From positions 4,165,531 to 4,229,530 of the forward strand of contig NZ_CP121472.1 in assembly GCF_036208045.1 (NCBI RefSeq): 64,000 nt of DNA, in the 5' to 3' direction. Source of the stretch: Thiorhodovibrio winogradskyi (GTDB lineage Bacteria > Pseudomonadota > Gammaproteobacteria > Chromatiales > Chromatiaceae). The position numbers were made by a program, and so were the translations under genes. This document shows, piece by piece, positions 46,401-54,436 of this stretch; within the stretch, counting starts at the first letter, position 1, and each line of letters begins with the position of its first letter. The notes under the pieces are model-generated. The model was not told where the DNA came from. It did no database searches and saw only the letters and a list, made by a program, of their open reading frames with translations.

Positions 46401-47475
46401 CCAAGACCACCCGGCGGGTGCCGTGCGGCTGAAAGACGCGCGCCTGCTCGGCCGGGCCCTGGCGCGCGTAGAGCGGCAGAATCTCGGTTGCCGGCGGATG
46501 GTGCTTGCGCAGCGTCTCGGCTGTTTCGCGAATCTCACGCTCGCCGGAGAGAAACACCAGGACATCGCCACGCCCTTCCCTAGCCAGCTCGGCGACGGCC
46601 TCGGAGATGGCGGCCTGCATGGCCTCGTCGCGCTCACCCGCATGCTCCTCGGCCGGCGGACGGTAGCGCGTCTCCACCGGATAGGTGCGCCCGGAGATTT
46701 CGATGATGGGAGCCGGTGTGCCATCAGGATCGGCAAAATGGCGCGCGAACCGCCGCGGGTCGATGGTGGCCGAGGTGACAATGACTTTCAGCTCCGGGCG
46801 CCTGGGCAGCAGCTGCTTGAGCACCCCGAGCAGAAAATCGATGTTCAGACTGCGCTCATGCGCCTCGTCGATAATCAGAGTGTCGTACTCATTCAGCCAG
46901 CGATCCTGCTGAATCTCGGCCAACAGCATGCCATCAGTCAGTAGCTTGATACGCGTTTCCGGTCGCACCCGGTCATTGAAGCGCACCTTGTAGCCAACCA
47001 GGCCGCCCAGTTCCGTGCCCGGCCCTTTGCCTGACCCTGCACCCAACTCGGCGGCAATGCGACTGGCGAGCGAGCGTGCGGCAATGCGTCGCGGCTGCGT
47101 GTGGCCAATGCGCCCAAACAGCCCGCGCCCCAGCTCCAGACAGATTTTTGGTAACTGGGTGGATTTGCCGGAGCCGGTCTCGCCACAGAGCACAATCACC
47201 TGATGGTCTTCAATCAGCGCCGCGACCTCCTCGCGGCGCGCGCTCACCGGCAGATCCGGTGGGTAACCGACAATCGCCGGAGCAAGCTGACGGCGTTGCT
47301 CGACAACGGCTTGGGAACGCGACATAGCTTGCTGCAAATTGACGAGACCTTGCTCCAACGGGTCGCGCCCAAACTCTTGCCCGAGCGTCGACTTGAGCGT
47401 TCTCAGGTGTCGGCGCAGCCTGGGTCTGTCGCGCAGGAGGCAAGCCACCAAGTCAGCTTCGGTCGGAACATTCAT
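43423..47475 (-). CDS. hrpA: ATP-dependent RNA helicase HrpA
   Basis: DEAH-box helicase of 1350 residues, the size of E. coli HrpA (1300), recently linked to rescue of stalled ribosomes. Walker A GETGSGKST lies near residue 100, then IIDEAHERSLN, VTSATID, TNVAETSLTVPGI and SRASANQRQGRCGR, followed by the HA2/OB region and the long C-terminal HrpA domain (YGPINPAEAREIFLRFAL). ATG 47475 is preferred over an upstream in-frame start at 47538, as it gives a conventional N-terminus. Confidence 0.93.
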   Translation of the reverse strand: MNVPTEADLVACLLRDRPRLRRHLRTLKSTLGQEFGRDPLEQGLVNLQQAMSRSQAVVEQRRQLAPAIVGYPPDLPVSARREEVAALIEDHQVIVLCGETGSGKSTQLPKICLELGRGLFGRIGHTQPRRIAARSLASRIAAELGAGSGKGPGTELGGLVGYKVRFNDRVRPETRIKLLTDGMLLAEIQQDRWLNEYDTLIIDEAHERSLNIDFLLGVLKQLLPRRPELKVIVTSATIDPRRFARHFADPDGTPAPIIEISGRTYPVETRYRPPAEEHAGERDEAMQAAISEAVAELAREGRGDVLVFLSGEREIRETAETLRKHHPPATEILPLYARQGPAEQARVFQPHGTRRVVLATNVAETSLTVPGIHYVIDPGFARISRYSHRTKVQRLPVERISRASANQRQGRCGRIANGICIRLYDEDSFQARAEFTEPEIQRTNLAAVILRMKQLGFGAIEDFPFIDAPDSRLINDGYRTLEELAALDAEGRLTPLGKQLARLPVDPRIGRLLLAGAEHHCLRELLIIAAALSVQDPRERPLDKRQAADEIHASFRHEDSDFLGFLNLWNFLAAERRKLSRRKFQNLCRLHFLSWTRVQEWRDIHAQLREQLGEMGLVARHEPGVPAREIENQTDPLDQAAAGSYEEIHRALLTGLLSNIGVKDEQREYLGARNSRFAIHPGSGLAPKRQRGNQAQGESQKTPKWILVAERVETTKHYGRTVAKIQPAWIETAGAHLTQRSYFEPHWQARAGQVAAFEKVTLYGLTLVPRRRVNYGPINPAEAREIFLRFALTEGDFDTRAPFWRHNAELIESVRHLEAKSRRRDILVDEEAIYAFYDQRVPSGIYSKPQFERWLRQALKKQPKMLHMSLTDVMRPDYNREAAGITAEAFPDALRVGATELPLDYHFDPGHQADGVTLVLPLPLINQIAPERLEWLVPGLLEERITALLRGLPKPIRKALVPVPETAAKLVARLSPSERPLIQALSEEVRALTGQVIPEDAWDESVIPEHLRMKVRLIDQDGRALATSGDLIALKRQHGQAGGARFAAIPSAGLEREGLTRWDFGDVPEQVELDRGGIRLRGYPALVDEGKTVALRVLDSETSADQAMRAGLRRLIMLRLAADMRALRRQLPGLDRMRLQYAKAPVAATAQRGGPPDLADELIALILDLSFLEDQPRPRSQSAFEQCLARGKPRLFPTANEVQALAAEILGSYQNLRKQLAGVTQINWLESVRDMQGQLDGLVFRGFLQQVPFSQLKHYPRYLKAMGQRAEKLFHAAGRDRALLVDLRPLLDQYQERQKAAKNAGREDARLAEIRWMLEELRVSFFAQSLGTAYPVSIKRFKARWRELGL

Positions 47476-47805
47476 CGGGAACCGGAGTCCATCCATAAAG
47501 GCTCTTGCGCTAAGAAAATGGCTCACTCCAACCTGCACGCATCACGCAGGCCAGCGCGAATAAACCCTCTATTATGCAACGCAAGCTTTGCCTGCCGTGA
47601 GTACTGCTTCGGACTTTCCAATATCAACTTGCACCAGCACACCGGCCAAGCGCAAAACGGGGGGCTTTCAAAGAAAATCCGTCTTACTGCACATCACAAA
47701 GCCTAATCCAGAGTTTAGAATGACGGAATCACACTTACTTTAAACCCTGTTTCCACCATTATGCGGCGAGTGGAGCAGAGAGTTCATACACGGAGATCCC
47801 AGTCG
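47476..47805. other. Divergent promoter region of hrpA and the trypsin-like gene
   Basis: About 330 bp, clearly AT-richer than its neighbours, without a credible gene. It must contain both divergent promoters, but I cannot assign -35 and -10 boxes with confidence. Confidence 0.4.
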
Positions 47806-49011
47806 ATGCCCACTACCGTTAATCCTCTCGGGGATGGTCAAAATTCTGCCAGACCCGGCCGCGGATTTGACGGCGTGGTCCGCATCAGCACCGGCAGCAC
47901 TTACGGAACCGGCGTCCTCCTGTTCGATGGGCGGGCAGTGCTGACAGTCGCACACGTTTTAAGCGATACTAACACCACCGGACTCTCGGTCGCCTTCGAC
48001 ATCCTTGCCGGAACACAGAGCATCAAGGTCTCACGGATCGCGCTTCACCCTGACTACGACCGCGTCAATTCCAATCGGGATCTGGCATTGTTGTGGCTAT
48101 CGGAACCGGCACCAATCAGCGCAGAACGCTATGATCTGTATCGTAATAATGACGAGATTGGCAAAATTTTCACCTTTATCGGGTATGGAGAGACAGGTAC
48201 GGGAGACACAGGAGCGTTACCCCGACTGAATAGCGGCAATTCGCGGCTCAAAGCCGAGAATCGATTTGAAGCCGATGCCGCCGCTCTAACAACCGAACCC
48301 GGCGTTTCGATGCCCTGGCGCCCGATCCTCGGCGATCAATTAATTGCCGACTTTGACAACGGCCAGATTCGCAATGATGCCCTCGGTCAAATCATGGGCA
48401 TCAGCGGACTTGGGCTCGGCGATCAGGAAGGCATGTTAGCCTCGGGAGACAGTGGCGGCCCTGCTTTTATCTCAGGCGATATAGCGGGCATCGCCAGTTA
48501 CAACGCAAGACTGTCAAAAAACGGACTTAACCCGGATATCGATGTCTTTCTCAATAGCAGCTATGGCGAGCTGGGGGCCTGGACGCGTGTCAGCAGTCAC
48601 CAGCAATGGATCGATCAGCAGTTACGCTCAAACCTGCCGAACGCGCCCACAACACCGGCGGAAGTGCGGCAAGTCATCACCGAGGGCAACGACGGCACCA
48701 GCCTGGCGTACTTCATGGTGTCCTTCAATGGGATGCGGGAGGATCCCGATGAAATCCTCAGCGTTGATTTCGCAACCCGAGATGGCACGGCCATGGCAGG
48801 CTCAGATTACCTGGCTGTGGATGGAACCCTGAATCTCTACCCAAACGAAAACCAAGCTGTCATCGCCGTCGAGGTTATCGGCGATCTGGTGGCCGAACCC
48901 GACGAGACCTTTCACCTGGACATTACCAACCCAATCGGTGGCGCCTTTCCCGGTGGAGCGATCATACTCACGGCAACACGGACCATTGTCGACGATGATG
49001 GCTGGGTCTAA
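47806..49011 (+). CDS. Trypsin-like serine protease with C-terminal Calx-beta domain
   Basis: Protein of 401 residues. An S1 protease domain (about 25-270) has the full triad: His50 in TVAHV, Asp92 in NRDLALLWL and Ser216 in GDSGGPAF. A Calx-beta module follows (about 290-395: VDFATRDGTAMAGSDYLAVDGTLNL, EPDETFHLDITNP). No Sec signal peptide is seen from this start or from the in-frame ATG at 47761, so export, if any, would need another route; no RTX repeats are present. ATG 47806 has GGAG nine bases upstream. It lies beside, but convergent to, the nif operon and is not evidently linked to it. Confidence 0.85.
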   Translation: MPTTVNPLGDGQNSARPGRGFDGVVRISTGSTYGTGVLLFDGRAVLTVAHVLSDTNTTGLSVAFDILAGTQSIKVSRIALHPDYDRVNSNRDLALLWLSEPAPISAERYDLYRNNDEIGKIFTFIGYGETGTGDTGALPRLNSGNSRLKAENRFEADAAALTTEPGVSMPWRPILGDQLIADFDNGQIRNDALGQIMGISGLGLGDQEGMLASGDSGGPAFISGDIAGIASYNARLSKNGLNPDIDVFLNSSYGELGAWTRVSSHQQWIDQQLRSNLPNAPTTPAEVRQVITEGNDGTSLAYFMVSFNGMREDPDEILSVDFATRDGTAMAGSDYLAVDGTLNLYPNENQAVIAVEVIGDLVAEPDETFHLDITNPIGGAFPGGAIILTATRTIVDDDGWV

Positions 49012-49030
49012 CTGCCGGCTATGGTGATCG

Positions 49031-49942
49031 CTAGGGCTCCGACCCGTCGCGTAATCGCGCGATCCAGGCTGTTTGCATCTCGCGCTGACAACGCTCGCTC
49101 AGCACTTGGCGGATGCGATCGCGTGCCTGCTCGAACGGGATGGTCTTGGCGGGGGTGATGGTCTCGCAGAACAACAGGTGGAAGCCGAGGGGGGATTCAA
49201 GCACACCGCTGACCTCGCCTTCTGTCATCGCAAAGAGGGCGGTATTGAGCGCCGGGTAGAGCTGCCCGACACTCAGGTTGCCGAGTTGCCCGTCCTGCAG
49301 CGCGCTTGGGCACTCGGAATGGCCGCGCGCGAGTTGGCCGAACGCCCTCGCATCACCTGGCTCGAGCTGCCTGGCCAGGGTCTCGATGCGCGCACGCGCG
49401 ACAGCGCGGGAATTTTCGGCGAATTCCTCGTTGATGGTGATCAGCAGGTGGCGCGCCGCGCGGGTCTCGGGCCGGCGGAAGCGCTCGGCATGCAGCTGGT
49501 AGAAACGCTGTTCGTCGGCCTCGGTCACAGGCGCATGGCAGGCACCGACGGCGCGGATCACGGCATCGAAGCTGAGCTCACGTTGCAGGGCGCGACGCAG
49601 GGTCGGCGGATCCAGCCCATTCAACGCCAGTTCATCGCGGAATTCTGCCTCGTCGGCGTAACGCGAGCGCACGGTGGCCAGCGCCTGTTCGATGTGATCC
49701 TCGGGGATGCAAACACCCTGGGCTTCCGGCGCATTCAGCACCAGGGTCTCAAGAGCAAAGCTTTGCTCGGCGCGCGCATTGACTTGCGGCCATTGCTCGG
49801 CGCTCAGGGCGGCGAGTCCGCACGAGAACTGATCCGCCGCCGCGCGCAGCAGGTGGTAGCCATATTCCGCTGGTTGGCATGCTTGCCCGGCATTGTTCGC
49901 CAGGCCAATGACTGCTTGGGAATGGCGGGCCGGGGCACTCAT
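49031..49942 (-). CDS. nifM: Nitrogen fixation protein NifM (parvulin-type prolyl isomerase)
   Basis: Protein of 303 residues. A helical N-terminal part is followed by a parvulin PPIase domain at about 155-262 (ARHLLITINEEFAENSR, FGQLARGHSECPSALQDGQLGNLSVGQL, GVLESPLGFHLLF). NifM is needed for maturation of the nitrogenase Fe protein NifH. It overlaps nifZ by 4 bp and is the last gene of the nifV-W-Z-M operon, ending 20 bp from the convergent protease gene. Confidence 0.9.
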   Translation of the reverse strand: MSAPARHSQAVIGLANNAGQACQPAEYGYHLLRAAADQFSCGLAALSAEQWPQVNARAEQSFALETLVLNAPEAQGVCIPEDHIEQALATVRSRYADEAEFRDELALNGLDPPTLRRALQRELSFDAVIRAVGACHAPVTEADEQRFYQLHAERFRRPETRAARHLLITINEEFAENSRAVARARIETLARQLEPGDARAFGQLARGHSECPSALQDGQLGNLSVGQLYPALNTALFAMTEGEVSGVLESPLGFHLLFCETITPAKTIPFEQARDRIRQVLSERCQREMQTAWIARLRDGSEP

Positions 49943-50445
49943 GCGACTGGCCCCGATGGTGCGGACGGCGCGGAGATCCCATCATCGGCCATCCGCTCAT
50001 CCGCGGGATCGACGGCTTCGAGCGCCGACTCCGGCACTTGCAGCAGATTGGCGCCCGGAAACTGCACATGGTAGCCGAGCAGGTCTCGCTCGCCGCGCAG
50101 CACCTTGACCACCTCTCCAACCGTGCCCTGTTCCACCAGCAGCCGCCCCCCACTGGCCAGGGTCAGGGTGGCGCGCACCCGATCACGGGTGTCGAAACGG
50201 CTCTCGACCCAGAAATCCTCCGCCGGCTGGAGTTCCTGCTCGCGGCAGCCAACGACCAGATCCTGGTCGACAAAATGGACGCTGTAGATGATTTGATCCT
50301 GCAGAAAGGTGCCAACATCGCGCACATAGCCGGTGCTGCCGCGCCGGATCAGCAGGGCACCGCGATCGCGACCGGGAAAGGTGCCGTCGTTGCGCAGGTG
50401 GCGGATGACCCGCACCTGATCGCCGTAGTCATAGGCTGGGCGCAT
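49939..50445 (-). CDS. nifZ: Nitrogen fixation protein NifZ
   Basis: Protein of 168 residues with two tandem SH3-like halves typical of NifZ (YDYGDQVRVIRHLRNDGTFPG, RGSTGYVRDVGTFLQDQIIYSVHF; then RFDTRDRVRATLTLASGG, EQGTVGEVVKVLRG). NifZ assists P-cluster formation in the MoFe protein. Its start lies 17 bp inside nifW and its end overlaps nifM by 4 bp. Confidence 0.92.
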   Translation of the reverse strand: MRPAYDYGDQVRVIRHLRNDGTFPGRDRGALLIRRGSTGYVRDVGTFLQDQIIYSVHFVDQDLVVGCREQELQPAEDFWVESRFDTRDRVRATLTLASGGRLLVEQGTVGEVVKVLRGERDLLGYHVQFPGANLLQVPESALEAVDPADERMADDGISAPSAPSGPVA

Positions 50446-50800
50446 GATGCAACTGACCCAAGAGCGAATCCAGACCCACGGTCACCGGCTGCTGTTGCTT
50501 AAACACCCGAAACACCTTCTCCGTGCGCGCATCCGAGCGCACGAAATCCTGATAGGCGCCTTCGAGCAGATCCCGGTGCAGGTCGAACCGCGCCTGTCTG
50601 TCCTCGGGCCTCTGCTTGGGCGCGCCCTCGGGCAGGCTCTCGACCTCGGCGAGATAATCATGAAAGCGCTGCAAAATATGCAAGCGATTCACCTGAACCA
50701 CGGCAGGGTCAAAGCTGATACCAAAATAGGTCAGGAAATCCTCGGCGCTTTCGAGTTCGTCGAGATCCAATTCCTCGAGCGTCTGTGATGTGTCGGACAT
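50429..50800 (-). CDS. nifW: Nitrogenase-stabilising/protective protein NifW
   Basis: Protein of 123 residues with the family signature FLTYFGISFDPAVVQVNRLHILQRFHDYL at about 22-50 and a C-terminal VFRVFKQQ. NifW interacts with the MoFe protein and is thought to aid assembly or protect it from oxygen. Overlaps nifZ by 17 bp. Confidence 0.93.
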   Translation of the reverse strand: MSDTSQTLEELDLDELESAEDFLTYFGISFDPAVVQVNRLHILQRFHDYLAEVESLPEGAPKQRPEDRQARFDLHRDLLEGAYQDFVRSDARTEKVFRVFKQQQPVTVGLDSLLGQLHHAPSL

Positions 50801-50814
50801 GGCGGCTAGCCTCT

Positions 50815-50890
50815 TGAGTTAATGGTCTGGATCGGGATCATGTTTTGGGTCTGGAGCCTAATTTTGGGTCTGGGTCTGAGGCTGGGTCTG
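50815..50890. repeat. Degenerate GGGTCTGG direct repeats
   Basis: The 98-bp gap between the TPR-like gene and nifW carries several copies of a GGTCTGG/GGGTCTGG word (around 50823, 50847, 50864, 50870 and 50883). On the transcribed strand this is CCAGACCC. Its role is unknown; slippage-derived spacer is the simplest reading. Confidence 0.5.
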
Positions 50891-50898
50891 GTTCCGGA

Positions 50899-51453
50899 TC
50901 AGGGGCGGCGCAGAACATGAAGATTGTCCCCGGCGCCCTCAATTCGCTGCTCAGTGACCAAAGTACGCGCCAGGCGCAGCAGGCTATCGATACCCAAACG
51001 TCCCTCGGTATCAAGCCGAGCGAGTGTCTCGAAGCGCTCCAGCGCCGCGCTCGCCCGTTCCAGTCGCAGTTCCAGATAGCCGGCGCCCTTGAGCGCCAGC
51101 AGCAAAAAGCGGGTCAAGGGCATGGCCTCTCGGCTCAGTACACGCAACTTCCTCTCATCGAGTTCGCGCCAGCCGCCAATCAGCCCCAGGTCACGGGCAG
51201 TCAAGAAAAGCGCCCGCTCGGCGACAATGAGCGCATCCTCCAGCCGGTGCTGGTAGTAATAGTAACGATAGAGCGCGACCAGCACCGACAGATGCTCGGG
51301 CGCCAGAAAATAAGCCCGCAGCAAGGCCAACTCGGCACTGGCTCCACCATCGCTGCCATAGTCGGTCGCGGCATCGTGCAGGAGCGCATCCACCTCCGCC
51401 GGCAGCGGGGCGTCGAAGTACATCTCCTGGCCGGTAAAATCGAGTAAATCCAC
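50899..51453 (-). CDS. TPR-like protein of unknown function inside the nif operon
   Basis: All-helical soluble protein of 184 residues located between nifV and nifW, same strand. Helix-pair stretches such as LALLRAYFLAPEHLSVLVALYRYYYYQHRLEDALIVAERALFL and ERASAALERFETLARLD have the spacing of tetratricopeptide repeats. No catalytic motif is visible. It starts with GTG at 51453; an in-frame ATG at 51423 is possible. Position implies a role in nitrogenase assembly or homocitrate supply, but that is inference only. Confidence 0.72.
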   Translation of the reverse strand: MDLLDFTGQEMYFDAPLPAEVDALLHDAATDYGSDGGASAELALLRAYFLAPEHLSVLVALYRYYYYQHRLEDALIVAERALFLTARDLGLIGGWRELDERKLRVLSREAMPLTRFLLLALKGAGYLELRLERASAALERFETLARLDTEGRLGIDSLLRLARTLVTEQRIEGAGDNLHVLRRP

Positions 51454-51510
51454 AGCGATTCCGCCAATTGGCTGGTGATGGCTTGCAATGGAAGGCGCCG
51501 GGGGCGCGCT

Positions 51511-52710
51511 CTATTGCAAGCGCAGGCTGCCACCGGCGCCGGGGTCTATCTCCGAGAGAAAAGCGCGCAGATCGCCCGTCTCGGGCGAGCGCTTGTTTTC
51601 CGTCACGAAACGGCGCACACGCATCAGCAGACAGGCTGCCTGCTCTGCGCTCAAGGAAGTATTCAGCTGCTCGGCATAGGCGCGGCAGAGCGCGTGGCGG
51701 CCGGAATGCTTGCCCAACACCAGACGATGAGCACGGCCAAGCTCGGCCGGATCAATGCCCTGATAGTTGCGCGGGTCTTTCATCAGCCCATCGACATGGA
51801 TACCGGCCTCGTGGGTGAAAGCCCCGGCGCCAATCAGACTTTTCTGCCAGGCGACTGGCCGGCCCGAGGCGCTGGCCACCAATTCAGACAGGCTCTCGAA
51901 ATGGGTCAGATCGATGCCAGTCGCGCAGCCATGGACATGCTTCAAGCCGATCACCACTTCCTCGAGCGCGGCATTGCCCGCGCGCTCACCCAGGCCATGA
52001 ACAGTTGTATTGACATGGGTGGCCCCGCCCCGCACGGCCGCCAGGGTATTGGCCGTGGCCATGCCGAGGTCGTCATGGGCGTGCATTTCAATCTCGCAGT
52101 CGCAATGGGCGCGCAGATCGCTGATGGCAGCGAAAACGCCGAAGGGATCCATCACGCCGAGGGTATCGGCATAACGCACTCGCCTGGCGCCGGCGGTTTG
52201 CGCGGTCTCAACCACCTGGCGCAGAAACTCGGGGTCCGCGCGCGAGGCGTCCTCAAAGCCAACGCCCACCTGAAAACCCGCGTCCAGCGCCCGCGGCACC
52301 TGGGTGCGAATTTGTTTGAGCACCCAGGCACGGTCGCGACCAAGCTTGCGCGCGATCTGCTGATCCGATACCGGAATCGACAGATCGATCAAATCGACCG
52401 GCAAATCGCGACTGACAGCGATATCTTGCTCGACCATGCGCGCCCAGACCATGAGTCGCGCATTCAGCCCAAGCTCGGCGACCGCCGCGATGGAGGCGCG
52501 TTCTTCCTCACCCATGGCTGGGATGCCGATTTCCAGTTCCGGCACGCCAAGGGCATCGAGTCCACGCGCGATCGCCAGCTTTTCATCGAGCGAAAAGGCC
52601 ACCCCGGCGGATTGCTCGCCATCACGCAGGGTGGTGTCGTTGATGCGAACGGCAGCAGGCGCGATGCTCGGCGCGATCGCCGCAAGAGCCTCAAACGGAT
52701 TGCTGGTCAT
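51511..52710 (-). CDS. nifV: Homocitrate synthase NifV
   Basis: Acyltransferase of 399 residues that condenses acetyl-CoA and 2-oxoglutarate to homocitrate, the organic ligand of the FeMo cofactor. The TIM-barrel start [19 protein letters not shown] (about 22-40), the metal-binding [12 protein letters not shown] and the [19 protein letters not shown] signature are present. ATG 52710 fits the family; the open frame to 52854 runs through a hairpin and toward the promoter. First gene of the nif operon here, preceded by a sigma-54 promoter match. Confidence 0.92.
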   Translation of the reverse strand: MTSNPFEALAAIAPSIAPAAVRINDTTLRDGEQSAGVAFSLDEKLAIARGLDALGVPELEIGIPAMGEEERASIAAVAELGLNARLMVWARMVEQDIAVSRDLPVDLIDLSIPVSDQQIARKLGRDRAWVLKQIRTQVPRALDAGFQVGVGFEDASRADPEFLRQVVETAQTAGARRVRYADTLGVMDPFGVFAAISDLRAHCDCEIEMHAHDDLGMATANTLAAVRGGATHVNTTVHGLGERAGNAALEEVVIGLKHVHGCATGIDLTHFESLSELVASASGRPVAWQKSLIGAGAFTHEAGIHVDGLMKDPRNYQGIDPAELGRAHRLVLGKHSGRHALCRAYAEQLNTSLSAEQAACLLMRVRRFVTENKRSPETGDLRAFLSEIDPGAGGSLRLQ

Positions 52711-52832
52711 TCTGGAGCCCTCCAACAGAGCCCGGAGCACGGATATCGCCTTTGAGTCGCCTGCGCTGGCCTGAGGCTCAACGTGCGGCGTCACCCCAGA
52801 GGAGCGAAAACACCTCTGGCAGAAAAGACCAA

Positions 52833-52848
52833 AGCAAAAGGCATGCCT
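52833..52848 (-). promoter_or_regulatory. Sigma-54 (-24/-12) promoter for nifV-W-Z-M
   Basis: On the minus strand the sequence AGGCATGCCTTTTGCT fits the RpoN consensus TGGCACG-N4-TTGCW: GG at 52846-52847 and GC at 52834-52835, exactly ten bases apart, with the TTGC -12 core intact. It lies about 120 bp upstream of the nifV ATG in the 256-bp gap after mgtE. nif promoters are classically RpoN/NifA dependent. A possible, imperfect NifA site (TGT-N10-GCA rather than ACA) lies near 52933. A 7-bp inverted repeat (CCAGAGG/CCTCTGG, 52796-52819) would form a hairpin at the very 5' end of the transcript. Confidence 0.72.
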
Positions 52849-52966
52849 AATCAAGAAAAAACCGCAAAATCAGGGAGAATGGATGCCCACGCGGCGTCAT
52901 TTGCGCTCTTTGCGACAGCCCAACCGGTGCTCTTGTCGGCTTGGCTGCAAAATCGATTCAGACCCA

Positions 52967-54322
52967 CTACAGCAAAAAGATTGTCGCCAATCCCAAAAAG
53001 GCCATGAACCCCACCACATCGGTGACCGTGGTCAAAATCACGCCACCTGCCAGCGCCGGGTCGATGCCGAAGCGCCGCAGCATCAGCGGCAAGAGCGCAC
53101 CGGTGAAGGTAGCAACGAGCAGATTCAAGGCGATGGCCACAGCGATGATGAGTGCAATGTCACCACTACCAAACCACATAAAGGCGACACCTGCCACCAC
53201 CAGGGACCAGATCAGGCCATTCAACAACGCCACGGCCATTTCCTTGCCGAGCAGCCAGCGGATGTTTTTGACCGAGAGCTGACCAATGGCGATGCCGCGG
53301 ATGGCAAGCGTGAGCGTCTGAGTGCCGGCGATGCCACCCATGCTGGCAACCACCGGCATCAAAACCGCCAGCGCGACGATCTGCTCGATGGTGGCCTCGA
53401 AGCGGCCAATCACCCAGGCGGCCAGAAAAGCCGTGAGCAAGTTCACCCCCAGCCAAAGCGCGCGACGCCGGGCGCTGAGCAGCACCGGGGCGAACATATC
53501 CTCGGTCTCGCTCAAACCCGCCTGCCCCATGAACTGGTGCTCGGCTTCCTCGCGAATCAGGTCCATCACGTCATCAACCGTAATGCGCCCGAGCACCTGC
53601 CCCTGATCATCGATGACCGGAGCCGAGACCAGGTCGTGCGCCTCGAAGCGTTTGGCCACCTCGCGGGCACTGGTGCTCGCCAGGATGGGTGGCACATCCA
53701 GGGTCATGGCCTCGGCGACTGACTCATCCGGATCGTGCGTGAGCAAATGGCTCAAATAGAGAATGCCCAGGTAACGCCCGCCACGATTCACCACGATCAA
53801 ATGATCGGTGAGATTCGGCAAGCCGTCCTTGTAGCGGCGCAGAAAGCGCATCACCACGTCGAGCGTCACCTCGGGGCGCACACTGACGGTATCGCTGTTG
53901 ACCAGGGCCCCAGCGCTGTCCTCTGGATAGGCCAGAGAAATCTCCAGACGCTCGCGGCGCTGCTGGTCCAGGCTGTTGAGCACCTCCCAGGTAATGGTGC
54001 CAGGAAGGTCACGAATCAGCGCGGCCAGGTCGTCGGAGTCCAGCCCCTCGGCCGCGGCCAGGATGCGGTCCGAGCTCATGCGGCTGAGGATGTCATCGCG
54101 CACATCGTCGTGCAGATAGAGCAGCGCCTCGCCCTCGACACCGGGGTCAATCAGCTCCCATACCAGCTGGCGCTGAGGCGGCGGCAGGGATTCGATCACA
54201 TGACCAATCTCGGCCGGATGCAGCGCATTGAGCATGCGCTGGGCTTTTTTGACCGAGCCTGACTCCAGTACGGCGTGCAGTGCATCAATGCGGTCACTCA
54301 GGGGATTTTTTTCGTGTTCCAT
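52967..54322 (-). CDS. mgtE: Magnesium transporter MgtE
   Basis: Mg2+ channel of 451 residues. An N-terminal superhelical domain (about 10-130: KKAQRMLNALHPAEIGHVIESLPP) is followed by two CBS domains (about 135-260) that gate the pore with Mg2+ and nucleotide. Five transmembrane helices follow (about 285-451: MPVVASMGGIAGTQT, GALLPLMLRRFGIDPALAGG). The ATG at 54322 is the best start. No M-box riboswitch was recognisable upstream. Confidence 0.92.
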   Translation of the reverse strand: MEHEKNPLSDRIDALHAVLESGSVKKAQRMLNALHPAEIGHVIESLPPPQRQLVWELIDPGVEGEALLYLHDDVRDDILSRMSSDRILAAAEGLDSDDLAALIRDLPGTITWEVLNSLDQQRRERLEISLAYPEDSAGALVNSDTVSVRPEVTLDVVMRFLRRYKDGLPNLTDHLIVVNRGGRYLGILYLSHLLTHDPDESVAEAMTLDVPPILASTSAREVAKRFEAHDLVSAPVIDDQGQVLGRITVDDVMDLIREEAEHQFMGQAGLSETEDMFAPVLLSARRRALWLGVNLLTAFLAAWVIGRFEATIEQIVALAVLMPVVASMGGIAGTQTLTLAIRGIAIGQLSVKNIRWLLGKEMAVALLNGLIWSLVVAGVAFMWFGSGDIALIIAVAIALNLLVATFTGALLPLMLRRFGIDPALAGGVILTTVTDVVGFMAFLGLATIFLL

Positions 54323-54436
54323 GTGACGGATTTCCTGATTGTTTGGACCTCTTCTGTTGCCGCCCATGATGCCGGTTTCACACCCGCATCGACCCCGTGC
54401 CAGAGTGGTCTCAACACCGGCGGCGAGCCATCGCCA

